Shown one piece after another: positions 34,270 to 42,392 of a DNA stretch of 64,000 nucleotides. A model generated the notes under the pieces. It saw only the letters and a list, made by a program, of their open reading frames with translations. It ran no database searches and had not been told where the DNA came from. The stretch is from JAQUOA01 sp037443785 (GTDB taxonomy: Bacteria; Bacteroidota; Ignavibacteria; UBA10030; UBA8401): assembly GCA_037443785.1 (NCBI GenBank), contig JBBINR010000015.1, positions 13,082-77,081 on the forward strand. The letters run 5' to 3'. Position numbers and translations under genes: made by a program. Position 1 is the first letter of the stretch. The number at the start of each line of letters is the position of its first letter.

Positions 34270-36510
34270 TTACTTCATCAGTATCATTTTCTTCAACTGC
34301 ACTTTATCACCGCTTTGCAGTCTTGCAAAATAAATTCCGCTGGATAGTTTTGATGCATCGAATGTCGCCGAATAATATCCGGCTGCTTTTACGTCGTCCG
34401 CCAGCGTTGCTGCTTCTCTGCCGATCACATCATACACTTTTAACGATACACGGCCATTCACCGGTAATTGATAACTGATCTGCGTTGAAGGGTTGAACGG
34501 ATTGGGGTAATTTTGTGAAAGCGAAAACTCTTTTGGCGTCACCATTTCATTTCCCGCGCCCGTTACCGTTTTTGGATTCCCCAATATGGAATCACTCTTT
34601 GCAACAAAACCCGGTCCCTGCATCCACAGATAGCCGTTGTTATCCCAGAATAATGTAAATGGGGAGACAGGGATATTCGGTACCGCGGTAAATGTCGAGT
34701 TTGCAGAATACGGCGGATCAGTATAATACAATCCGGACGTTGCTCCGGCAGCGCGTGTACCTACATACATTCGATTATTTTTTCCCCACGCCATGCATGC
34801 CGGACTATGATAGGAAGGCCATGTCGGACTAATCATGTTGGTAAACGGCTTTCCGTTGGACACAGAATCCGAGTACCATATTTCATTCAATCCGTACGAC
34901 GTTGTAAATACTTCGTCGTGCGGAGACATATATAAAATAACATTCCCTGAATTCGGAATGACAAAATTTGTATCCCATGTAACACCGCCGTCGGTTGAAC
35001 GATAGGGGTTCGGTGTTTCGCCCCCGTGGAAAATATGTCCGCGTTTGTTAACAGCAAGTCCGTATCCCATTCCGGCTTTCACCGGAAGATCGTTCCATGT
35101 AACTCCATAATCCGTTGATTTGGAAAGTGAAGAACCCGGATATTGCGATAGACCTTCTTTTCCTCCAAAACCGTGCGAACAATATAACGTTCCTGCAGGT
35201 CCTTCATCCATTTTGCATATTTGATCGTCGGGAGAAATGGTTGTCGTATCCCAGCTTGTTCCGTCATTGGTTGAACGGAACACTCGTGCAGATAATGTTG
35301 ACATGATGTGGCCGACATACACGCCAACGTATACGTTATCGTGCGAATCGACGAACACCATGGAAACCTGCGGACGTTGTAGTCCACTGTTTATCATTTC
35401 CCATGTTGTTCCGTCGTTGGTTGATCGAAAAACTCCATCCACTGAACCGTAAAATAAATAGCCCTTTGAATTCATCACGAGGTTATTGATCGGCAATGCA
35501 TCTTTAAACCCATTGTTGATTGTCTGCCACGAAGAACCATGATCGGAAGAGCGGAACACACCTTGCGCTCCCGCAAACATTGTTCCATCGTTGAGAATGA
35601 ACGATGCTTTCGCGGACAATGTTTGTACGGCAGGAAATGCGTCACTCCATGTTTTCCCCGTGTCATTGCTGACATAAATTTTCCCGAGCAATGATCCCAC
35701 AACATTTCGCGCATGGCCCAATCCGGCAATAATTCTTCCGCTATTTGTCGGATCTAAAGAAAGCGAAAGCATCTGGTAATTACTGGGAAGCCCTGATGTG
35801 TAATTTGTCCACACAGAATTTCCAGGTTTGAGCACCGAACATCCTGCACTGGTTCCCGCAAATAAATTTCCCAGTGCATCGAAACGAAGAACAAATATGC
35901 GTGTGCTTGATAAATTATTATTCACCGAAATCCACGATGAACCATTATATTTATAGACACCCGAGCTGTCTGTTCCGCAATATACAACACCCGACGGACT
36001 TACTGCCAACGCGTTAACGCTGAGGGTCGGTAAACCGGTATTTGCGGAAACCCACGTTGTGTCTTGACAAATAAACACTCCGCCCGGCGTCGGATAATCT
36101 GTATAACCACCGGCAAATAAATTTCCCGAAGAATCTCTTGCTATTGCACGAATAGAAGAATAGAATCCGCCTGAATACGGCAAACCATAATTTCTATTGA
36201 CCCACGCAGAGCCGGTAAAAATTTTCACACCATTCTGTCCCGCAGCAGCAACAAGATTTCCATTGGCTAAGGTTGTAAAAGCATACGTCGTAGTTCCCTG
36301 GTAAGTATTATTTCCAGTGTACCGCGCCCAGGAATTTCCGGCGTCAGTCGAGCGATAGACACCAAATTCCGTTCCAAGATAGATATTTCCGTTGTTGTCG
36401 GAAAATATCGAAAGAACGTTGCCGAGCGGTCCCTTGATAAAATGAAATGTTTGGGAAAATACATTTGCACAAACAAAACATAAGGCAATAACAACAAGCT
36501 GTTTCCGCAT
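34270..36510 (-). CDS. T9SS-secreted Asp-box (BNR) propeller protein (module 5)
   Basis: 746 aa with a signal peptide ending NVFSQ. At least seven Asp-box motifs S.D.G..W occur (RSTDAGNSW, VSNDTGKTW, RSSDHGSSW, RSTNDGTTW, RSTNDGTSW, KSTDYGVTW, RSTDGGVTW). They predict one or two sialidase-like or Ycf48-like propellers over about 20-660, without sialidase catalytic residues that I can identify. T9SS sorting domain: QNYPNPFNPSTQISYQLP, SSGIYFARLQSGDKVQLKK. GGGGAGG ribosome-binding site; 21 nt after the 36532-38574 gene, so co-transcribed with it from the boxed promoter at 38632-38676. Confidence 0.9.
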   Translation of the reverse strand: MRKQLVVIALCFVCANVFSQTFHFIKGPLGNVLSIFSDNNGNIYLGTEFGVYRSTDAGNSWARYTGNNTYQGTTTYAFTTLANGNLVAAAGQNGVKIFTGSAWVNRNYGLPYSGGFYSSIRAIARDSSGNLFAGGYTDYPTPGGVFICQDTTWVSANTGLPTLSVNALAVSPSGVVYCGTDSSGVYKYNGSSWISVNNNLSSTRIFVLRFDALGNLFAGTSAGCSVLKPGNSVWTNYTSGLPSNYQMLSLSLDPTNSGRIIAGLGHARNVVGSLLGKIYVSNDTGKTWSDAFPAVQTLSAKASFILNDGTMFAGAQGVFRSSDHGSSWQTINNGFKDALPINNLVMNSKGYLFYGSVDGVFRSTNDGTTWEMINSGLQRPQVSMVFVDSHDNVYVGVYVGHIMSTLSARVFRSTNDGTSWDTTTISPDDQICKMDEGPAGTLYCSHGFGGKEGLSQYPGSSLSKSTDYGVTWNDLPVKAGMGYGLAVNKRGHIFHGGETPNPYRSTDGGVTWDTNFVIPNSGNVILYMSPHDEVFTTSYGLNEIWYSDSVSNGKPFTNMISPTWPSYHSPACMAWGKNNRMYVGTRAAGATSGLYYTDPPYSANSTFTAVPNIPVSPFTLFWDNNGYLWMQGPGFVAKSDSILGNPKTVTGAGNEMVTPKEFSLSQNYPNPFNPSTQISYQLPVNGRVSLKVYDVIGREAATLADDVKAAGYYSATFDASKLSSGIYFARLQSGDKVQLKKMILMK

Positions 36511-36531
36511 AACCCTCCCCTGTGTGTGTGA

Positions 36532-38574
36532 TTATTTCAATAAGATGAATTTTTTTGTGGCAATAAAATTTCTTGACTGCAGCGTATAAAAATATAATCC
36601 GCTTGATAATTTTCCTCCATCGAAGTGTACTTTATAACTTCCTGCTTGTTTCACTTCGTTTACCAATGCTGCAATTTCTTTGCCAAGAATATCATAGACT
36701 TTTAAAGTTACATGACCGCCGACCGGTATTTGAAAATTTATTGTAGTTGACGGATTGAACGGATTGGGATAATTTTGTAAAAGTTCAAAATTACCTGCCG
36801 TTAGAGGTTGGTTCTCTCCCGCCGCTGTCACCATTTCAGAAAGAGATCGTTTCCACACACCGCTCATGGTGCCGGCATACAACGTCGTGCCAGTTACAAA
36901 TAATGTGTATACATTTGCACTCGGCATTCCGGTGTTAACATTTGACCAGGTTGTATCGCTTCCTTTCAAGACATACACACCGTATCCGATTGTTCCGGCA
37001 AAGAGATTTCCACTAAACGTAGCAAATGCACTAACACCGCCCGGAAGCCCTGTCGAAATTTTCTTCCAATTTGTTCCATTATTTGTACTTACGTACACTC
37101 CACCGCTGGTTCCGATATACACTTTATTATTGATTGCAAAAAATTTATTGTATGATGCTTTTGCCGGAACTCCTATTCCCGCATAGTTCCAATTCAATCC
37201 AAAGTTTGAAGAGTAAAAAATTCCAGTATCATTGACAGCGGCGAACATGTTCCCGCCAACAGAAAATAAGTCTTTGATGTACGGATTTTTGGGCAGCCCG
37301 TTATTTCTTGCTTCCCACATCGCACCGGTATTAATAAATACGCCTTTGAGCGTTCCGCAAAACAGCAATCCATTTTTTGAGAAGCTGGTTGCATACGAAC
37401 CTGCACCCAATCCAACGGTATCAGTGTGCCATGTTTGCCCTGCGTCGGTGGAGCGATAAATTCCATTTGTACTTCCTATCCGGAGAGCTGTTGTATCGGC
37501 AAAAAATGAAACAACATTTACCTGCTTTAGACTGTTGGTATCCGCCGTCCATACTGAGCCGCTGTTTGTTGATGTGAATAATCCATTTGATGTCGTTGAA
37601 GAGACCAATTTGTTATTCACCAATGCAATGCCATTGATGCTCGCTGCAGTGAGTCCGGAATTCATTAATGCGTAGGTTGATCCTTGATTCATCACCCGTG
37701 CAACACCGGTCGGTTGCCCCGCATAAAGATTGGTTTTATGATAAACAAGAGCCGTGACTTGTACAGCCGGAAACACAACGCCTTTTTTCCATGTATCACC
37801 GTCATCAGTTGAAATATATAAACCGTCGTTCCCTGTTCCTGCATAGAGGTTTGTACTATCGGTGGCAATGCTCATCACAATTTGTTTTACTTGGTAACCT
37901 TTTACACTGCTCCACGATTTTCCGGTGTCCAAAGAGACATAGACACCGTTCCATGTCGACACAAATAATTTTGTTCCTTTCACAACAAATCCGGAAACAT
38001 TGGATGTGTTCACTATTGAATCGGCATTGTTCCAGACAACGCCATTATTGGTCGAGCGAAAGAGTCCGTTAGACGTTCCGGCAAAAAGAACATTCCCGGC
38101 GGTAAAAAATGCAGTAACTTGACGACTGCCAATAATACTATCCTTCGCACTCCACGTTTTTCCATTATTGCTTGAAGTATACAAGCCGGAATATGTACCT
38201 GCAAAAAGCATTGTATCTTTCGCGAATGCCGAAATGGTATACCCTGTTTTGCTGGAAGAATCAACACTCGACCATGTTGAAGCATTATCTAAAGAAATGT
38301 ACGGGCCGGAACTTGTCGCAGCAAAATATTTTCCGTTGACGAAAGAAAGACCTACCACATACGACGATGCCGCCATTCCAGTCCCTTGCACCCATGTTAC
38401 ACCGTCGTTGGTACTTCTAAAAACACCGGAAAGTGTGCCGGCAACAAGTGTATTGCCATTTTGGGCTAAGGCATAAACAGCTCCGCCATAAGGACCGGAA
38501 GTTTTTGTCCATTGGGCGTTGACTGAAAAAGTGAAGATAAATAGAATTGACCAGAGCAGTCGACAATGTTTCAC
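36532..38574 (-). CDS. T9SS-secreted Asp-box (BNR) propeller protein (module 5)
   Basis: About 680 aa from a GTG at 38574 with AAAGGA 8 nt before it; the longer frame from a TTG at 38625 would include the promoter start region. Signal peptide ends SVNAQ. About ten Asp-box-like motifs occur (RSTNDGVTW, TSSNNGKTW, RSTNNGVVW, STDDGDTW, RSTDAGQTW, STNNGTNW), each preceded by LFAGT or LYAGT. T9SS domain of the IYFYTL flavour: QNYPNPFNPSTTINFQIP, SSGLYFYTLQSRNFIATKK. Sister of the downstream 746-aa protein; probably a surface binding propeller. Confidence 0.9.
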   Translation of the reverse strand: MKHCRLLWSILFIFTFSVNAQWTKTSGPYGGAVYALAQNGNTLVAGTLSGVFRSTNDGVTWVQGTGMAASSYVVGLSFVNGKYFAATSSGPYISLDNASTWSSVDSSSKTGYTISAFAKDTMLFAGTYSGLYTSSNNGKTWSAKDSIIGSRQVTAFFTAGNVLFAGTSNGLFRSTNNGVVWNNADSIVNTSNVSGFVVKGTKLFVSTWNGVYVSLDTGKSWSSVKGYQVKQIVMSIATDSTNLYAGTGNDGLYISTDDGDTWKKGVVFPAVQVTALVYHKTNLYAGQPTGVARVMNQGSTYALMNSGLTAASINGIALVNNKLVSSTTSNGLFTSTNSGSVWTADTNSLKQVNVVSFFADTTALRIGSTNGIYRSTDAGQTWHTDTVGLGAGSYATSFSKNGLLFCGTLKGVFINTGAMWEARNNGLPKNPYIKDLFSVGGNMFAAVNDTGIFYSSNFGLNWNYAGIGVPAKASYNKFFAINNKVYIGTSGGVYVSTNNGTNWKKISTGLPGGVSAFATFSGNLFAGTIGYGVYVLKGSDTTWSNVNTGMPSANVYTLFVTGTTLYAGTMSGVWKRSLSEMVTAAGENQPLTAGNFELLQNYPNPFNPSTTINFQIPVGGHVTLKVYDILGKEIAALVNEVKQAGSYKVHFDGGKLSSGLYFYTLQSRNFIATKKFILLK

Positions 38575-38631
38575 TGAATATCCTTTCTTGAAGTAATGAC
38601 CACGTAATAGTGAATTTAAAATCAATGCGTC

Positions 38632-38676
38632 AAAATACTACGAGATATGAATCCGTCTCAATAGGACATTTGTCCT
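38632..38676 (-). promoter_or_regulatory. Promoter with palindromic regulator box, upstream of BNR effectors
   Basis: Minus strand: palindrome AGGACA-AA-TGTCCT (38676-38663), one base, -35 TTGAGA (38661-38656), 18 bp, -10 TATTTT (38637-38632). A start near 38625 gives about 50 nt of leader before the GTG. It lies downstream of the module 5 terminator, so the two BNR genes form their own unit. Confidence 0.6.
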
Positions 38677-38703
38677 GTTCACTGCTTTTGTGACGTCTTG
38701 CAC

Positions 38704-38741
38704 AAACAAAAACCCCGGCTAAATTTCTTCGGCCGGGGCTT
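38704..38741 (-). terminator. Intrinsic terminator after 907-aa effector
   Basis: Minus strand stem AGCCCCGGC / GCCGGGGT, about 16-nt loop, tail TTTTTGTTTG. It ends the transcript of the 38766-41489 gene, 25 nt past its stop. Confidence 0.85.
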
Positions 38742-38765
38742 GCTTGCCTTGAAAACTTCCACACA

Positions 38766-41489
38766 TTACTTCATCAACAACATTTTTTTCAATTGTACTT
38801 TATCGCCGCTCTGTAAGCGTGCAAAATATATTCCCGAGGAGAGATTCGATGCGTCGAATGGCACAGAATAATTTCCTTCTCCTTCTAACTCGTTCACCAG
38901 GGTTGCCACTTCTCTTCCGATAGCATCATAAACCTTCAACGATACATGACCGTTCATTGGAATCTGATAACTGATCACCGTCGTAGGATTAAACGGGTTC
39001 GGATAGTTTTGCGAAAGAGAAAATTTTTGCGGGATCTGTACAATCACTACTTCCGCTTCATCTGAATATTTAAACTTTCCATCCCGATCAATCTGTTTTA
39101 ATCGATAAGAGTGTTTCCCTGCAGAAAGGTTTTTGTCCAAGAATGAATATTGTGTAGATACATTGCTTGTTCCTTTCCCTTCTATAAAACCAATTTTCTC
39201 CCATTTCATACTCTCCAATGTAGTCTTCACCTTTTTTTTCTCAACCTCAAATCCGTAATTGTTCGATTCGGTTGCTGTTGCCCATTTCAATTCTGCATTT
39301 CGTCCGTTCATCGAGGCCGTAAAAGAAGTCAATTCTACCGGCAGCGTTGCATTTGTAATTGAATCATCGCCTAAAACGGCAAAGTTGTTTTGCGGCCAAT
39401 TCATCATTGTCACAAATGAACCGCCGATCAATGCGGTTTGCGGTGATAAGAGAATTGAAGTAACTTCAGTTGCCACAACACCAGAACGCCATGAAGAAAC
39501 GGTACCTGTCGTTGCATCTAGTGTTCCCAAATAGTTTGTTCCGCTGATCGAGCCGATTGGTGAAAATTGTCCCCCGACATACAATTGGTTCCCGGAAGGA
39601 GCAACTGCTGATGCTTTATATCCTATTGCCGAAAAACTCGAAGCGAATCCGCCAACAAGATTACCGGACGCGGCATCAACTGCTGCCACACTGGGACATG
39701 AACTTCCATTGACCGTAGAAAACTGTCCGCCGAGATACACCGTTGATCCGTGCACGGCAATTGAATAGCATGTGCTGCTTAATGACGGGCTCCATGATGT
39801 TGCCAGATCAGTTGTGGTATCGAATGCGACAACGTAAGGATGGCTTACTCCATTGACAACAGAGAAACCTCCTCCTGCATAGACTAGTGATCCTGAAGTA
39901 CACAGTGTGTTCACAACAGAGAAATCGAATGTTGGATTAAAACTTAATTTGGTTCCTGTAGGAATATTATATGCAACCAATCCATAATTCCCAGCTGCGT
40001 ATAATCTATCACCTGTCACGCGTAACGACAAAACAGTTCCGCCAGGCGCTGTTCGAATTCCTAAAAAAATATAGGCTCCACTGAGCGTATCGAGTTTCGT
40101 TAAATTGGGATAATATCCTCCTGCCACATAGCTGAAACCTCCGCCGGCGTAAATTTTTCCCTGTGCATACGCCAGTGCGTACACTGTTCCGTCGGCATTA
40201 GGGTTCCATGATTTCAATCTTCCTGTACCAAGATCGATTGCCGCTAATCTGTTTCTTGCTGTCAATCCCGATGCTGTTAAATATCCGCCGGCATAGACTG
40301 TTGAACCCCACGATGCAAGATTGAAAACGACATTGTTAAGTTTGGGATTCCAATTATTGGCTGCACCTGTTGCAACATCCAACGCACCAAGGTACGAAAT
40401 TGATTTTGCACCAATCGACGTGAAGCTTCCACCGATAAACATTTTTGATCCATTCACAACAAGCGCACGGACAGCTCCGTTGGTCGAGGCGGGATTCCAC
40501 GAAGTTGCCAAACCTGTCGCAGTATCAATCTCTGCGATATTTTTTCTTGTCTGTCCACCGATCGAAGTGAAGTCGCCGCACGCATAGATTTTTCCATTGG
40601 AGAGGGATATCGAGCTCACAAAATTTCCAACGATTGATGAACACGGGTTCCATACCGCATTGATATTTCCGTTCTCATCCATTTTCGCCAAACAGATACG
40701 ACTGACGCTGTTTAATTGTGTGAACGCTCCACAGATATATATCTGATGATTGGCATAAATAAATTTGTAAATACCGGACGACCCCGAGGGACCGCCATTC
40801 GAAGGATTCCAACCCGTTAAGGCACCTGTGGATGAATCAACGGAACCGAGGTACCAATAGTACGGTTGACCTCCAAGAACTTGGAACGAGCCGCCAACAA
40901 ATACTTTGCCCCCCACAGGTTGTATAGCAGTAATATCGTTATTTGCCTGCGGGTTCCACGACAATAAATTTCCGGAGGTGTCAAATGCAGCACCGTGTCC
41001 TCGCGGCACATTTCCAATAGAGTCAAACCCTCCACCGACATAAATTTTATTGCCTGAATAATAAATTGTACTGACTGTGTGGTTGGGGGAAGGATCCCAT
41101 GAATCAACAGACTTGTCTGATCTGACGTGAGCAAGATATTTATGCGGTTGACCGTTTACGGTGGTGAATGAGCCGCCGATATACCATCCGCCTTGACTAT
41201 CGGGTATCGCACAATAAATCTGTCCGCCCGGTGTGTTAAAAAATTTCGGAAAGTAGTGATCGGCATCGGCCGTACCGGTATCAACGGCGACACCGTAACC
41301 AGTCGAAAATCCACATTGGGTAAAACTGCCTCCAAGATACGCCGTGTTTCCCGCAACAACGATACTATTTACTTGCCCATCAATGGGACTATCAAACCAA
41401 TGTTTAAGTGTTTGATTTTGAGCAGAGATGAATGTGAAGCCGACAAGCGAGCAAAGAACAATCCATAGAACACGATGTGATGTGTACAT
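38766..41489 (-). CDS. T9SS-secreted DUF5122-like beta-propeller protein (module 5 effector)
   Basis: 907 aa with a signal peptide ending FISAQ. DUF5122-like blades (VGGSFTSIGA, YVGGGFDSIGNVPRGHGAAFD, YAGGGFSVVNG and so on) run over about 30-720, each with a following SWNP-type turn. A VELTSF...NNYGFEVEKK linker and a T9SS sorting domain follow (QNYPNPFNPTTVISYQIP, SSGIYFARLQSGDKVQLKK). It is the same architecture as the module 3 effector. It follows the module 5 regulator and is preceded by a boxed promoter at 41562-41606, so regulation by that regulator is likely. Confidence 0.92.
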   Translation of the reverse strand: MYTSHRVLWIVLCSLVGFTFISAQNQTLKHWFDSPIDGQVNSIVVAGNTAYLGGSFTQCGFSTGYGVAVDTGTADADHYFPKFFNTPGGQIYCAIPDSQGGWYIGGSFTTVNGQPHKYLAHVRSDKSVDSWDPSPNHTVSTIYYSGNKIYVGGGFDSIGNVPRGHGAAFDTSGNLLSWNPQANNDITAIQPVGGKVFVGGSFQVLGGQPYYWYLGSVDSSTGALTGWNPSNGGPSGSSGIYKFIYANHQIYICGAFTQLNSVSRICLAKMDENGNINAVWNPCSSIVGNFVSSISLSNGKIYACGDFTSIGGQTRKNIAEIDTATGLATSWNPASTNGAVRALVVNGSKMFIGGSFTSIGAKSISYLGALDVATGAANNWNPKLNNVVFNLASWGSTVYAGGYLTASGLTARNRLAAIDLGTGRLKSWNPNADGTVYALAYAQGKIYAGGGFSYVAGGYYPNLTKLDTLSGAYIFLGIRTAPGGTVLSLRVTGDRLYAAGNYGLVAYNIPTGTKLSFNPTFDFSVVNTLCTSGSLVYAGGGFSVVNGVSHPYVVAFDTTTDLATSWSPSLSSTCYSIAVHGSTVYLGGQFSTVNGSSCPSVAAVDAASGNLVGGFASSFSAIGYKASAVAPSGNQLYVGGQFSPIGSISGTNYLGTLDATTGTVSSWRSGVVATEVTSILLSPQTALIGGSFVTMMNWPQNNFAVLGDDSITNATLPVELTSFTASMNGRNAELKWATATESNNYGFEVEKKKVKTTLESMKWEKIGFIEGKGTSNVSTQYSFLDKNLSAGKHSYRLKQIDRDGKFKYSDEAEVVIVQIPQKFSLSQNYPNPFNPTTVISYQIPMNGHVSLKVYDAIGREVATLVNELEGEGNYSVPFDASNLSSGIYFARLQSGDKVQLKKMLLMK

Positions 41490-41561
41490 TTTTTTCTTTC
41501 AAAAAGTTTTTCAAAAATGAGCGTACAAATAGGAACACGCAGTAAAATTTTTTAACGCATG

Positions 41562-41606
41562 AAATTACCACACAATGATAATGCACATCAATGGAACAAA
41601 TGTCCT
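41562..41606 (-). promoter_or_regulatory. Promoter with regulator box, upstream of 907-aa effector
   Basis: Minus strand: AGGACA-TT-TGTTCC (41606-41593), one base, -35 TTGATG (41591-41586), 18 bp, -10 TAATTT (41567-41562). It is near-palindromic like the box at 38663-38676. The leader to the ATG at 41489 would be about 66 nt. Confidence 0.6.
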
Positions 41607-41671
41607 ATTTGCGGGTTTCGTGGGCGTGATCACGAGAAAAGATTTAGAAAGAGGAGGATATAGTCCGGGAG

Positions 41672-42340
41672 CTATCGGTGATGTACAAATTCATGCTGAA
41701 CTTTAGCGACCGCTTCACCGCGCGATGAGACGTGAAGTCTTTTGTAGATATTATGAAGATGATGACGAACGGTAAACGGACTGATAAAGAGCAATTCTCC
41801 GATCATTTTGTAACTATGACCTTTAACAAGCAATTCCAATACTTCCATTTCGCGTTCTGAGAGCGCTTCTGTTAATAAGCGCTCTTTAGGTTTTTGAAAA
41901 TGCATTAATACTCTTCTCGCGATGGAACCGGTCATCGGTGCGCCGCCGCGATGGGCTTCTTGAATTGCTTCCAGCAGTTTTTCTTTTGTCGTGTTTTTTA
42001 AAATATATCCAACGGCGCCCGACCTGAGTGATTCAAAAATTTTATCATCGGTTGTAAAAACCGTTTGCATGATAACGTGGATGGAGGGATACCATTTGTT
42101 CACTTCCTTAACGCACGCAATTCCATCTTTTCCTTTCATTCCAATATCCATCAGGATCACGTCCGGTAAAGCACCCTTCATTGCTTCGAGACCCTTTATT
42201 GTTTCTTCAAAACTGTGAAAAACTCCTACACAAGAAAACCCCTTTGTGTTATTAAGGATATATTCCATTCCGGCGCTGAGTTCGTGGTCATCATCGACAA
42301 TACACACAGAAATATTTTTGGACTTGTTTTGCTTATTCAT
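41672..42340 (-). CDS. NarL-family response regulator (module 5)
   Basis: 222 aa. Receiver: VDDDHE, phospho-Asp in ILMDIGMKGKDG, QTVFTTDDK, LKNT. HTH complete: LSEREMEVLELLVKGHSYKM, recognition helix SPFTVRHHLHNIYKRLHV. It shares the QTVF(T)DDKIFESLR(A/S)GAVGY block with the module 4 regulator, so these two form a subfamily apart from modules 1-3. The intact copy serves as reference for the frameshift in module 4. It starts 52 nt after the module 5 kinase stop. Confidence 0.93.
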   Translation of the reverse strand: MNKQNKSKNISVCIVDDDHELSAGMEYILNNTKGFSCVGVFHSFEETIKGLEAMKGALPDVILMDIGMKGKDGIACVKEVNKWYPSIHVIMQTVFTTDDKIFESLRSGAVGYILKNTTKEKLLEAIQEAHRGGAPMTGSIARRVLMHFQKPKERLLTEALSEREMEVLELLVKGHSYKMIGELLFISPFTVRHHLHNIYKRLHVSSRGEAVAKVQHEFVHHR

Positions 42341-42345
42341 GCGAT

Positions 42346-42390
42346 AAATTTTTAAATTTTTTCCACTTCATTCAATAGGACATACGAACA
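42346..42390 (-). promoter_or_regulatory. Regulator box upstream of module 5 regulator
   Basis: Minus strand: box ending ATGTCCTA directly before TTGAAT (42375-42370). The left half is degenerate (TGTTCGT). The -10 is weak (AAATTT at 18 bp), and the predicted start falls close to the ATG. The box lies 2 nt past the kinase stop. Confidence 0.45.
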
Positions 42391-42392
42391 GT

